Positions 18,150 through 28,365 are shown, numbered from the stretch's first letter. The stretch: DNA of 64,000 nucleotides from Roseateles amylovorans (GCF_025398155.2 NZ_CP104562.2:3844001-3908000), one strand, 5' to 3'. The notes: generated by a model from the letters alone, not told the origin. Program-made: numbers and translations.

Positions 18150-18353
18150 TCAGGGCTTGACCCAGCTGGAGGCGTTCTGCTTGGCTTGCTGATTGCTCTG
18201 GATGCCCACGTCGAACTGCCGAGCCCGCAGCACTTCGCAGCAGCGCTCGATGTGGGCCTTGTCCGGATGCCACGGGCCGGCGCTGAAGGCGCTGCTGTTG
18301 AGATTGGCGGACTTCGTGTAGACGACGCGCCAAAGAACTTGTTTCAGATCCAC
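18150..18353 (-). CDS. small uncharacterised protein upstream of sulfur block
   Basis: A 67-residue frame from a GTG at 18353 (VDLKQVLWRVVYTKSANLN … ARQFDVGIQSNQQAKQNASS). G/C at third positions and an orderly amino-acid mix argue for real coding, whereas the longer open frame back to 18449 has no such character upstream of the GTG. It contains two adjacent cysteines (ERCCEVL). I do not recognise the family. It is on the same strand as, and about 140 bases before, the SfnB-like gene. Confidence 0.55.
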   Translation of the reverse strand: MDLKQVLWRVVYTKSANLNSSAFSAGPWHPDKAHIERCCEVLRARQFDVGIQSNQQAKQNASSWVKP

Positions 18354-18785
18354 GGGGCAAATTCCCTGCGGTTGAGGACCGACGAGGGCCGAGCGGCCGT
18401 CAGCAGTCTGCGGTGTCGCGGGCGGCATCCCGAAGCGCGTGTGCATCACGCGCAGCGGCGATGCCTGATTGTCCGCGTCACCCCGCCCTCAGTGAATACC
18501 CTAGACCTCAGGCGGGCCGGACACGTCGTGAAGAACTGCCGGCCATCGGGCCCCTTGTGCGCCGATCGCCCCGCACGCCGGCCCCATCGGCGCGATGCCC
18601 CTGCCCATCGGCCCTTCGGACGGACGAGGTGCCGCTGTCTCCCGTGCGACAGGGCCGGTGGCACCACGGTGGCGCGCGTGGGGCAGCTCCTGCGTCATCG
18701 GGGTCGGCGCGCGCTAACATGCCGGCGCTCGTCCGGTGATCACCGGCGAGGCTGTGCAACCTGCCTGGCTGTGGAAGCCATCACC
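18354..18785. other. divergent intergenic region before the two-component system
   Basis: No gene visible. It separates minus-strand sulfur genes from the plus-strand response regulator and must contain promoters for both directions, but I cannot assign -35/-10 elements with confidence. Confidence 0.4.
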
Positions 18786-19460
18786 ATGAACCTCTTGCTG
18801 GCCGAAGACGATGCCATCCTGGCGGACGCCCTGTGCGAACAGATGCGGGCGCTGGGTTTCGATGTCGAGCACGCGCCCAATGGCGCGGTGGCGCAATACC
18901 TGCTGGCCAAGCAGGCCTTCGACATGGTGGTGCTGGACATCGGCCTGCCGATGGTTGACGGGCTGGAAGTGCTGCGCCAGCTGCGCCAGCATGACGCCTC
19001 GCTGCCGGTGCTGATCCTGACGGCGATGGACAGCCTGGAAGACCGCGTCGCCGGCCTGAATGCCGGTGCCGACGACTACCTCACCAAGCCCTTCGATTTC
19101 CCCGAACTGGAAGCCCGGCTGCGCGCGCTGATGCGCCGCAGTCGCGCCCTGAAGGCCAGCAACGAGCTGGGCCAGTTGAGCATGCAGCGCGAGACCCGCA
19201 GCGCGCAGGTGCACGGCGAGACGCTGGAACTCAGCCCGCGGGAATTCGATCTGCTGGACCTGCTGCTCACCCATCAGGGCCGTGTCATCACCAAGGAGCA
19301 GATCAACCAGGTCTGGTCCGGCGATCGCGGCGAAGGCGTGGCGGCCAACAATGCGGTGGAGGTCTATATCCATCGCCTGCGCCGCAAGCTCGAAGGCGCC
19401 CAGGTGGCCATCCGCACGGTGCGCGGTCTGGGCTATCTGCTGGAGCTGGAGCGCACCTGA
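18786..19460 (+). CDS. OmpR/TctD-family response regulator
   Basis: 224 residues: receiver domain (acidic pair LLAEDDA, phospho-acceptor aspartate in MVVLDIGLPMVDG, threonine LILTAMD, lysine YLTKPFD) followed by a winged-helix DNA-binding domain (LSPREFDLLDLLLTHQGRV, NNAVEVYIHRLRRKLEG, RTVRGLGYLLE). Start ATG 18786. Its cognate kinase begins 4 bases after the stop. Position directly upstream of a porin and sugar transporter suggests control of carbohydrate uptake, as GltR/GtrS does for glucose uptake in Pseudomonas; TctDE-like sequence would instead suggest tricarboxylates. Confidence 0.9.
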   Translation: MNLLLAEDDAILADALCEQMRALGFDVEHAPNGAVAQYLLAKQAFDMVVLDIGLPMVDGLEVLRQLRQHDASLPVLILTAMDSLEDRVAGLNAGADDYLTKPFDFPELEARLRALMRRSRALKASNELGQLSMQRETRSAQVHGETLELSPREFDLLDLLLTHQGRVITKEQINQVWSGDRGEGVAANNAVEVYIHRLRRKLEGAQVAIRTVRGLGYLLELERT

Positions 19461-19463
19461 CGC

Positions 19464-21008
19464 ATGTACTCCCTGAAGCGACAGCTCCTGCTGTGGCTGC
19501 TGCTGCCCCAGTTGGTGCTGTGGCTGGCCGGCGCCCTGTTCAGCTACCGGCTGGCCGGCCGCTATGCCAATGAGGCGGTCGACGCCACGCTGGCCCAGGC
19601 GGTGCGATCGCTGTCGCGCCAGGTCAAGCCGATGGGCAACGGGCTGCTGATCGACTTCCCCCGCGCGGCTCAGGACGTGCTGGAGGCCGATCCCAACGAC
19701 AAGCTGCTCTATACCGTCAGCTCTCCCCCGGGCAAGTTCATCCTGGGCAACCGCAACCTGCCCAGTCCGCCGTCGATGCCGGCCAGCCCGCCGATGGGCG
19801 AGGCCCAGTTCTACGACGGCGAAATCGACACCCCCGAACGCCCGGAACTGCGCCAAGGCGCGCCGGTGCGGGTGGCAGCGCTCTACCTGCAGTTCGGCGA
19901 GAACCCGCGCGATCAGCAGACCATGCTGGTGCAGGTGGCGCGTTCCAGCGCCAACCGCGAGCTGCTGGCGCGGCGGCTGTTGATCGACACCATGCTGCCG
20001 CTGTCCCTGTTGATCGTGCTGATGAGCATGATCGTGTGGGCGGGCGTGGGCGCCGGTCTGGCGCCGATCTCGCGACTGCGCCGGCTGGTGGAGGGCCGCC
20101 GTCCCAACGATTTGCGGCCGATCGAGCTGGATGCCGCGCCGCAGGAGCTGCGCACGCTGGCGCAGGCGATCAACGACCTGCTGGAGGCTGTCAGCCACAA
20201 CGTGCAGAGCCAGCGCCGCTTCATCAGCGACGCCGCGCATCAACTCCGCACGCCGCTGGCGGGCCTGAAGAGCCAGAGCGAGCTGGCCCTGGCCGAAGCA
20301 CCGCCCGGCCCGCTGACCGCGCGGCTGGCGCGGGTGCATGAGAGCGCGACCCGCAGCGCCCACCTGGTGAATCAGTTGCTGGCACTGGCCCGCACCGAGC
20401 CGGAATCGGTCACCCGCCAGCCCCTCACCCGGTTGGACCTGACGCGCCTGGCCCGCGAAGTCACCGCCGAGCTGGTGCCCCGCTCGCTGCTCCAGCAGGT
20501 GGACCTGGGCTTCGATGAGGACGAGCCGCTGGCCGACATCGAGGTCATGGGCATCAACCTGCTGCTGCGGGAAGCGCTGGTGAATCTCGTGGACAACGCC
20601 ATGCGATATGCCGGCCGCGGCGCCACCGTCACCGTGCAGGTGCGACGGGCCCAAGGCAGCGCCAACGGCAGCACGGCCAGCAGCGCCGCCAGTCCCGTCC
20701 ATGGCCATGGGCATGGGCACGGACATGCGGCCCACAATGCCCCGGGATCAGGCAGCATGGCCGCGCAGGTCAGCCATGAATGCGCCGAACTGCTGGTGAC
20801 CGACAACGGCCCCGGCGTGCCGCCCGCGATGCAGGACAAGGTCTTCGAGCGCTTCTTCCGCGGCACCCATGAAGGCAACGGCTGTGGCCTGGGGCTGGCG
20901 ATCGTCAAGGAGATCGTGGAGCGGCATGGTGGCCAGGTCTCGATGACCAACGTCTCGCCGCATGGCCTGCAGGTGCGGATGCGCCTTCCGCTCGCGGCAG
21001 CGGTCTGA
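19464..21008 (+). CDS. sensor histidine kinase (TctE/QseC-like) with His/Gly insertion
   Basis: 514 residues. Membrane segment at 8-30, periplasmic loop of about 140 residues, second membrane segment MLPLSLLIVLMSMIVWAGVG, HAMP-like linker, H-box FISDAAHQLRTPLAG, N-box REALVNLVDNAMRYAG, G-boxes DNGPGVPP and GNGCGLGLAIVKEIVERHGG. Between the N-box and the first G-box sits an insertion of about 45 residues (GSANGSTASSAASP then HGHGHGHGHAAH) where relatives have a short turn. Repetitive histidines could bind metal ions or be a neutral repeat expansion. Cotranscribed with the regulator. Confidence 0.9.
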   Translation: MYSLKRQLLLWLLLPQLVLWLAGALFSYRLAGRYANEAVDATLAQAVRSLSRQVKPMGNGLLIDFPRAAQDVLEADPNDKLLYTVSSPPGKFILGNRNLPSPPSMPASPPMGEAQFYDGEIDTPERPELRQGAPVRVAALYLQFGENPRDQQTMLVQVARSSANRELLARRLLIDTMLPLSLLIVLMSMIVWAGVGAGLAPISRLRRLVEGRRPNDLRPIELDAAPQELRTLAQAINDLLEAVSHNVQSQRRFISDAAHQLRTPLAGLKSQSELALAEAPPGPLTARLARVHESATRSAHLVNQLLALARTEPESVTRQPLTRLDLTRLAREVTAELVPRSLLQQVDLGFDEDEPLADIEVMGINLLLREALVNLVDNAMRYAGRGATVTVQVRRAQGSANGSTASSAASPVHGHGHGHGHAAHNAPGSGSMAAQVSHECAELLVTDNGPGVPPAMQDKVFERFFRGTHEGNGCGLGLAIVKEIVERHGGQVSMTNVSPHGLQVRMRLPLAAAV

Positions 21009-21585
21009 GCGGGGGTCGGCGCACGCCGGCCGATCAGTCTCGATCCCTGCGGCGTCGTGGCAGCGCGATCACGGCACAACCGCGCGGTCCAGGCACGGTC
21101 CAGGCGAGATCCAGGTGCGCCCGAAGCGCAACCTCCGCGCCATCTCAGCGCCATCTCAGCGCAAGCTCAGCGCGATCACCGCGCCATCACCGCGCCATCA
21201 CCGCCCCGTCACGGCGTGGTCTGGGGTGTGACGGCGTCCTGACGACGTGACCGTGCTGCGCGCCAGTAGGACCGGAGCGAAATGCGCTGAAACCCGGACC
21301 GAGCCAACGCCGTCCGAGCGGCGTTCGATTGCCCATCCGCATTAACACTTGATTCGTTAATCGCCCTTTTGTGGCAATCGCTCCACGGGGTTACCCCCCA
21401 TTCACGTGCCTGTCGCCCCAAGACGGGTCAAACGTCCTGTGGTTCGCACGCAAATCATCATGGTAAGCACCAATATAGTTTCATTAAAGCAAAATTAAAG
21501 TTCAGCCCGCATGCAAGAAAGATAAACGTCTGCTTAACAACGCACGCCCGGAGCGTTGTTTCGCGACCCATACGGAGACAATCCA
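21009..21585. other. long 5' region of the porin/sugar operon with repeats
   Basis: No gene seen. 21134-21210 carries imperfect GCGCCATC / TCAGCGC / ATCACC units in tandem. From about 21340 the DNA turns AT-rich (TTAACACTTGATTCGTTAATC; TATAGTTTCATTAAAGC), consistent with a promoter and activator sites for the porin gene. A GGAG at 21573-21576 is its ribosome-binding site. Confidence 0.45.
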
Positions 21586-22773
21586 ATGACCCGCATCACT
21601 CCTGCGCTGAAGCGCATTCCGTTGGCCCTCGGCCTGCTGCTGGCTGCTGGCGCTTCGCACGCCGTTGACTTCACCGGCTACTTCCGCGCCGGCCCCGGCG
21701 GCACCACCAGCAACGGCGCCAGCCGCGCCTGCTACGCCCTGAACGGCGGCACCAGCGGCATGAAGTACCGCCTCGGCAACGAGTGCGACATCTACGGTGA
21801 GTTCCAGCTCGCCCAAGGCTTCAAGAAGGACGGCATCGACTACAAGGTCGTGCTGATGACGGACTACTACAACCCGCATTCCGACGCCGACGACAGCAAT
21901 CACATGCGCCTGGCGCAGATGTATGCGGAAGCCAAGGGCTTCGACATCGCCCCCGAGGCGACCGTGTGGGCCGGCAAGGAACGTGGCCGTCGCGGTGATG
22001 TGCACATCGTCGACACCTACTTCACCGAGATGACCGGCGTGGGCGCCGGCATCAAGGGCATCGCGGCCGGTCCCGGCAAGCTGGGCGTGGCCTACTACAC
22101 CAACGACAAGGACAACAACCAGCGTCCTGGCCATCGCGGCAACGTCGAGTATGTGGACATCCCGACCAACCCGGACGGCACGCTGAATGTCTTCGGCACG
22201 GTCACCAAGTCGCAGTTCGCCGAAGGCACGAACGGCTGGGGCCTGGCGCTGCGCCACAACCAGAACAAGCTGTTCGGCACCTCGCTCAACAACGTGATCT
22301 GGGTGCAGTACGCCCAGGGTTCCGCGGGTCTGAACTCCAACTTCGGCAACCAGACCGACACCTCCGCCGCCAAGAAGTTCCGCATCGTTGAATCGGTGAA
22401 CTTCCAGGAAGGCGCCTGGGGCGGCATGGGCATGGTGCTGTGGGCCAACGAGAAGGACAACGCCGGCAAGGCGACGACCTCCACCTCGGTGGGCGGCCGC
22501 GTCTCGTATGCGGTGACCCGCAACTTCAAGCTGCTCACCGAAGCCGGCGTGTCGCAATACAAGCCTGACGGCGGCGAACGCGCCCGCCTGACCAAGGTGA
22601 CCTTCGCGCCGACGCTGTCGACCGGCCCGCAACTGATGGACCGTCCCGAGTTCCGCCTGTACGTGACCCACGCCAAGTGGAACCGTGCCGCCGGCAACGT
22701 CACTGGCGAACCCAACTTCAACGGTGAAACCTCCGGCACCAGCTTCGGCGCCCAGGTGGAAGTGTGGTTCTGA
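21586..22773 (+). CDS. LamB-like carbohydrate porin
   Basis: Outer-membrane beta-barrel for sugar entry. From the ATG at 21586 (GGAG upstream) a signal peptide of about 26 residues ends GASHA. The mature start VDFTGYFRAGPGGTTSNG with early cysteines (ACYALNG, NECDIYGEF) and the ending SGTSFGAQVEVWF (C-terminal Phe) are characteristic of the maltoporin family. 395 residues, normal length. Followed 80 bases later by the sugar-binding protein gene, so it is probably the outer-membrane door of the same uptake system. Confidence 0.9.
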   Translation: MTRITPALKRIPLALGLLLAAGASHAVDFTGYFRAGPGGTTSNGASRACYALNGGTSGMKYRLGNECDIYGEFQLAQGFKKDGIDYKVVLMTDYYNPHSDADDSNHMRLAQMYAEAKGFDIAPEATVWAGKERGRRGDVHIVDTYFTEMTGVGAGIKGIAAGPGKLGVAYYTNDKDNNQRPGHRGNVEYVDIPTNPDGTLNVFGTVTKSQFAEGTNGWGLALRHNQNKLFGTSLNNVIWVQYAQGSAGLNSNFGNQTDTSAAKKFRIVESVNFQEGAWGGMGMVLWANEKDNAGKATTSTSVGGRVSYAVTRNFKLLTEAGVSQYKPDGGERARLTKVTFAPTLSTGPQLMDRPEFRLYVTHAKWNRAAGNVTGEPNFNGETSGTSFGAQVEVWF

Positions 22774-22853
22774 GCCAAGGTCTTTCTGAATCCATTCCAA
22801 TCGCTGTCATCCCTGGCTGAAGACCCAACCTCCCCCTCATGGAGACAAAGCAA

Positions 22854-24110
22854 ATGATTCGACTCAAGCAACTCGCCCGTGCCAGCGCCCTGGTGGCGCT
22901 GATGGCCGGCGCGGCTGCCGCGCACGCTGGTGAAGTGGAAGTACTGCACTGGTGGACCAGCGGCGGCGAGGCCAAGGCGGCCACCGCCCTGAAGGCCACG
23001 CTGCAGAAGCAGGGCCACACCTGGAAGGACTTCGCCGTGGCCGGCGGCGGCGGCGATTCCGCGATGACGGTGCTGAAGTCGCGCGTCGTCTCGGGCAATG
23101 CGCCCGCGGCCGCGCAGATCAAGGGCCCCTCGCTGCAGGAATGGGCGCAGGAAGGCGTGCTGACCAACATCGACGCCGTGGCCAAGGCCGGCAAGTGGGA
23201 TGAAGTGATCCCGCCGGTGGTCGCCAGCATCATGAAGTACCAGGGCCACTACATCGCGGCCCCGGTCAATGTGCACCGCGTCAACTGGCTGTGGGCCAAT
23301 CCGGAAGCGCTGAAGAAGGCCAATGCCAAGCTGCCCACCACCTGGGACGAGTTCTTCGTCACCGCGGAAGCGCTGAAGAAGGCCGGCATCATTCCGGTCG
23401 CCCATGGCGGCCAGAACTGGCAGGACTTCACCGTGTTCGAATCGGTGGCGCTGGGCATCGGCGGCGTGGACTTCTACAAGAAGGCCCTCGTGCAGCTGGA
23501 TCCGGCCACGCTGAGCGGTCCGCAGATGGAGAAGGTGCTGACCACCTTCAAGCGCATCAAGGACTACACCGACAAGAACGCCCCGGGCCGTGACTGGAAC
23601 CTGGCCACCGCCATGGTGATCAAGGGCGAGGCCGGCATGCAGCTGATGGGCGACTGGGCCAAGGGCGAGTTCATCGCCGCGGGCAAGACGCCGGGCAAGG
23701 ACTTCATCTGCACCGCCGCCCCCGGCACGCAGAAGTCGTTCACCTTCAACATCGACTCGTTCGCGCTGTTCAAGCTGAAGAACGCCGCCAATGAGAAGGC
23801 CCAGCAGGACCTGGCCACCGCCATCATGTCGCCGGAGTTCCAGGAGCTGTTCAATCTGAACAAGGGCTCCATCCCGGTGCGTACCGGCATGAAGATGGAC
23901 AAGTTCGACGAGTGCGCCAAGCAGTCCGCCGCCGACTTCGCCGCCGATGCCAAGTCCGGCACGCTGGTGCCCTCCATCGCCCATGGCATGGCCGTTCCGG
24001 CCGCTGCCGAAGGCGCGATGAAGGACGTCGTCAGCCAGTTCTGGAACAGCGACAAGATGACGGCCAAGGAAGCTCAGACCAAGCTCGCCTCTGCCGCCAA
24101 GACGAAGTAA
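22854..24110 (+). CDS. gtsA: sugar ABC transporter binding protein (GtsA-type)
   Basis: Periplasmic binding protein. I chose ATG 22854 (GGAG 9 bases upstream) over 22839; it gives a 25-residue signal ending AAAAHA and mature GEVEVLHWWTSGGEAKA, a near-signature of glucose/mannose-binding GtsA relatives. Also YIAAPVNVHRVNWLWANPE and AMVIKGEAGMQLMGDWAKGE. 418 residues. First gene of a gtsABCD-type operon; the exact sugar is inferred from family. Confidence 0.88.
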   Translation: MIRLKQLARASALVALMAGAAAAHAGEVEVLHWWTSGGEAKAATALKATLQKQGHTWKDFAVAGGGGDSAMTVLKSRVVSGNAPAAAQIKGPSLQEWAQEGVLTNIDAVAKAGKWDEVIPPVVASIMKYQGHYIAAPVNVHRVNWLWANPEALKKANAKLPTTWDEFFVTAEALKKAGIIPVAHGGQNWQDFTVFESVALGIGGVDFYKKALVQLDPATLSGPQMEKVLTTFKRIKDYTDKNAPGRDWNLATAMVIKGEAGMQLMGDWAKGEFIAAGKTPGKDFICTAAPGTQKSFTFNIDSFALFKLKNAANEKAQQDLATAIMSPEFQELFNLNKGSIPVRTGMKMDKFDECAKQSAADFAADAKSGTLVPSIAHGMAVPAAAEGAMKDVVSQFWNSDKMTAKEAQTKLASAAKTK

Positions 24111-24119
24111 GACCCGACC

Positions 24120-24147
24120 GGGGCGGTGGCGCGTCGCACGCCGCCCC
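24120..24147 (+). promoter_or_regulatory. GC-rich hairpin between binding-protein and permease genes
   Basis: GGGGCGG (24120-24126) and CCGCCCC (24141-24147) can pair, 10 bases after the gtsA stop, with no T-run. In many binding-protein operons such a hairpin protects the first cistron's mRNA so that the binding protein is made in excess; that role here is inference. The gap to the next gene (238 bases) is otherwise empty. Confidence 0.45.
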
Positions 24148-24348
24148 AGGTGTGGCCCACCCCAGGCCGATGGCGGTGGCTTGACGGCGAATTCGCCCCT
24201 GGCGGCGCGTCTGCCGGCCCGTCACCCGTCGTCATGCCGAGGGTGAGCCCCACCGGCCCCTTTCCCGGCGTCCGTCGCCGGCTTCCCGGCCTCCACGGCC
24301 CCCCGTGGCCTCCCCGGCCTCGCCCAAGCAGTACCGCCTCCGTCCAGC

Positions 24349-25227
24349 ATGTCCGCTTCAAGAGCCCCGCGCAGTCCCTGGCTACCCAAGCTGGTGGTGG
24401 CGCCGACCTTCCTCGTCTCCTTCCTCTTCATCTATGGGCTGATGGCCTGGAACGGCTATTTGTCGCTGTCCGCCTCGCGGCTGCTGCCCAACTATGAATT
24501 CGTCGGTCTGGCGCAATACCGCACCCTGTTCGAGAACGAACGCTGGTGGGTGGCGCTGACCAACCTCGGCATCTTCGGCGGCCTGTTCATCGGCGGCGCG
24601 ATGGCGCTGGGACTGCTGCTGGCCATCCTGCTGGATCAGAAGATCCGTGGCGAAGGCGTGCTGCGCACGATCTATCTCTATCCGATGGCGCTGTCGTTCA
24701 TCGTGACCGGCACCGCCTGGAAGTGGATCCTCAACCCCGGCCTGGGCATCGAGCATCTGATGCACCAATGGGGTTTCGAGAACTTCAGCTTCGGCTGGCT
24801 GGTGGATCCGGACATGGCGATCTACTGCGTCGTGCTGGCCGGCATCTGGCAGTCTTCGGGCTTCGTGATGGCGCTGTTCCTGGCGGGCCTGCGGGGCATC
24901 GACGACTCGATCATCAAGGCCGCCCAGGTCGACGGCGCCAGCCTGCCGCGCATCTACTGGCGCATCATCGTGCCGACCCTGCGTCCGGTGTTTTTCTCGA
25001 CCCTCATGGTGGTGGCCCACCTGGCCATCAAGAGCTTCGACCTGGTGATGGCGCTGACCGCCGGCGGCCCCGGCTATGCCACCGACCTGCCCGCGACCTT
25101 CATGTACACGATGGCGTTCTCCCGCGGCCAGATCGGCCTGGGTGCGGCCAGCGCGACCATCATGCTGGCGACCATCGCGGCCATCGTCGTGCCCTACCTC
25201 TATTCCGAGCTGCGCTCGAAGTCATGA
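24349..25227 (+). CDS. gtsB: sugar ABC transporter permease (MalF/GtsB-type)
   Basis: 292 residues with about six membrane segments; EAA coupling loop IKAAQVDGASLPRIYWRIIVP and C-terminal LTAGGPGYATDLPATFMYTMAF, typical of the MalF-like subunit. Start ATG 24349 without a strong ribosome-binding site. Its stop overlaps the next start (TCATGA). Confidence 0.9.
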   Translation: MSASRAPRSPWLPKLVVAPTFLVSFLFIYGLMAWNGYLSLSASRLLPNYEFVGLAQYRTLFENERWWVALTNLGIFGGLFIGGAMALGLLLAILLDQKIRGEGVLRTIYLYPMALSFIVTGTAWKWILNPGLGIEHLMHQWGFENFSFGWLVDPDMAIYCVVLAGIWQSSGFVMALFLAGLRGIDDSIIKAAQVDGASLPRIYWRIIVPTLRPVFFSTLMVVAHLAIKSFDLVMALTAGGPGYATDLPATFMYTMAFSRGQIGLGAASATIMLATIAAIVVPYLYSELRSKS

Positions 25228-26150
25228 ACGCGGCGTCGAGCCGATTGTTGAGCCGAGACATGAAACCCTCCCCGACCCTGACCGCCGCCGCCCGCCCCAG
25301 CGGGCTGCACTGGCAGCGCGTGGTGCTGCTGCTGGCGCTGCTGCTGTTTGCCCTGTTCTTCCTGACCCCGCTGTATGTGATGGTCAGCACCTCGCTCAAG
25401 AGCATGGAGGAAGTGCGCAACGGCACCCTGCTGTCGCTGCCCCTGAGCCCGAGCCTGGACGCCTGGTCCAAGGCCTGGACCACCGCCTGCACCGGCACCG
25501 ACTGCGGCGGCCTGAAGCCCTTCTTCATGAACTCAGTGTTCATGGTGGTGCCGGCTGTGCTGATCTCCACCGCGCTGGGCGCGCTGAACGGCTATGTGCT
25601 GACGAAGTGGCGCTTCCGCGGCAGCGAGTTGCTGTTCGCGCTGCTGCTGTTCGGCGTGTTCATGCCGATGCAGGTGGTGCTGCTGCCGATGAGCCAGGTG
25701 CTGGGCCAACTGGGCATTGCCAGCTCGGTGTGGGGCCTGATCCTGGTGCATGTGCTGGCCGGCATGCCGTCCACCACGCTGTTCTTCCGCAACTACTACG
25801 CCGGCTTGCCGGATGAGCTGATCAAGGCGGCGAAGCTGGACGGCGCATCGTTCTGGCAGATCTTCCTGCGCATCGTGGTGCCGCTGTCCACGCCGATCCT
25901 GGTGGTGACGCTGATCTGGCAGTTCACCTCGATCTGGAACGACTTCCTCTACGGCGTGGTCTTCTCGGGCGCGGACAGCAAGCCGATCACCGTCGGCCTG
26001 AACAACCTGGCCAACACCTCGAGTTCGGTCAAGGAATACAACGTGGACATGGCCGCCGCGCTGATCGCCGCGTTGCCGACGCTGTTCGTCTACATCGTCG
26101 CTGGCAAGTATTTCGTGCGCGGCCTCACCGCCGGCGCTGTCAAAGGTTAA
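25224..26150 (+). CDS. gtsC: sugar ABC transporter permease (MalG/GtsC-type)
   Basis: 308 residues. ATG at 25224 overlaps gtsB's stop, favouring this start over much longer open frame upstream. Membrane segments from VVLLLALLLFALFFLTPLYV onward; EAA loop IKAAKLDGASFWQIFLRIVVP. The C-terminus FVRGLTAGAVKG is the MalG-type tail that inserts into the ATPase dimer groove. Confidence 0.92.
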   Translation: MNAASSRLLSRDMKPSPTLTAAARPSGLHWQRVVLLLALLLFALFFLTPLYVMVSTSLKSMEEVRNGTLLSLPLSPSLDAWSKAWTTACTGTDCGGLKPFFMNSVFMVVPAVLISTALGALNGYVLTKWRFRGSELLFALLLFGVFMPMQVVLLPMSQVLGQLGIASSVWGLILVHVLAGMPSTTLFFRNYYAGLPDELIKAAKLDGASFWQIFLRIVVPLSTPILVVTLIWQFTSIWNDFLYGVVFSGADSKPITVGLNNLANTSSSVKEYNVDMAAALIAALPTLFVYIVAGKYFVRGLTAGAVKG

Positions 26151-26161
26151 GGATTTCCCTC

Positions 26162-27232
<1,071 letters not shown>

Positions 27233-27284
27233 CGCGCCGCAGCGTGCGGCCTGTCGATCACCGACCGGTCGCGCATCGACCATG

Positions 27285-27310
27285 AAAAACGGCGCCTCGG
27301 CGCCGTTTTT
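27285..27310 (+). terminator. Rho-independent terminator of the sugar operon
   Basis: AAAAACGGCGCC followed by GGCGCCGTTTTT: a GC stem flanked by an A-run and a T-run, 52 bases after the gtsD stop. The symmetry makes it usable from both strands, so it may also stop transcripts of the minus-strand gene at 27424. Confidence 0.92.
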
Positions 27311-27423
27311 CTTTGGTGAGCTCTGCTTCGGCATGGGCTTCAGCTTTCTCCACTGTTACCGCTGCTTCTGCCTTTGCTCCGCTTCGACGTCGGCGTTGGC
27401 GTTGGCCTCGAACGCCCCGAGCC

Positions 27424-28242
27424 TCAATGCGGCCGATACGACATCCGCTGCGCATCGGTCGGCTGGGTGCCGCGCAGCCGCAGCCACAGCGTCTGAGCGA
27501 TCACCACCACCACGAGTGCCGCCGCCACCCAGGCGGAGGTGTGCGCGCCCGGCAGCTCGCTGTGGGACTGCTTCACATACACGCCCACCAGGCCCCACAC
27601 CGCCGCCACCACATAAGCGACGCCCGCGATGGGCACCATCGGCTGATGCAGCCGCGCATTGGCCACCAGCACCAGCAGGGCCGCCAGTGCCCACAGCACC
27701 AGGCTCCACGGCAGTTGATCGACGGTGGGCAGCAGTTGCTCCGCCACGATCACCTGCGCGGTATTGAGGAAGGCCGCCAGCGACAGCCAGCCCGCATGCA
27801 GCCCCAGTGGCAGCAGCGTCATCCAGGCGGCAGCGCCGCGCGGTCGCGCATGGGCCACCAGCATCAGCGCCCAGACCATGCTGATCAGCGCCAGCCACAT
27901 GACCGCCAGCGCCACCCAGAACCAGCGCTGGGAGAACACGATCATCCAGCTGGCGGTCAGCGCAAAACCGACGGTGACGAGCACCACGCAGCGGTGCGAA
28001 GTGGGTCGCGGCGCAGCGGTGCTGCCTTCCGTGCTGCGTTGGCCCCGCAGCATCCAGAGCGCGAAGATCAGGTCCAGCAGGAAGATCACGCCCCAGATCG
28101 AGAACGCATACCCCTGCGCCACCAGCAGCGTGGGGTATTGGTTGGAGATGGTGCCGTTGTCCGGACCGAACACGCCTCGCTGGGACAGCCACGCAATCAG
28201 CGGCATCGCCAGCGCGCTCAACATCAGCAGTGCTTGTGGCAT
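27424..28242 (-). CDS. TspO/tryptophan-rich-sensory-like membrane protein
   Basis: 272 residues from ATG 28242. Hydrophobic throughout with about 8-9 membrane segments and many tryptophans: AFSIWGVIFLLDLIFALWML, SWMIVFSQRWFWVALAVMW, TLLPLGLHAGWLSLAAFLN, VAAVWGLVGVYVKQ. The pattern (YAFSIWG, GLHAGWL) matches membrane proteins usually labelled TspO/MBR-related or tryptophan-rich sensory protein; no function can be read from the sequence. Longer frames upstream of 28242 have no coding character. Confidence 0.7.
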   Translation of the reverse strand: MPQALLMLSALAMPLIAWLSQRGVFGPDNGTISNQYPTLLVAQGYAFSIWGVIFLLDLIFALWMLRGQRSTEGSTAAPRPTSHRCVVLVTVGFALTASWMIVFSQRWFWVALAVMWLALISMVWALMLVAHARPRGAAAWMTLLPLGLHAGWLSLAAFLNTAQVIVAEQLLPTVDQLPWSLVLWALAALLVLVANARLHQPMVPIAGVAYVVAAVWGLVGVYVKQSHSELPGAHTSAWVAAALVVVVIAQTLWLRLRGTQPTDAQRMSYRPH

Positions 28243-28365
28243 GGGGGCTCTCTTTTCGAGTTTTGGAACGGGTGGTCGGCGAACGATCGCCGTACATCGT
28301 GATTTTGAGTGCAAGTCGGCAATCCACATGCCCCCAGGGGGCGATGCACAGGCTCGGGCGTGATC

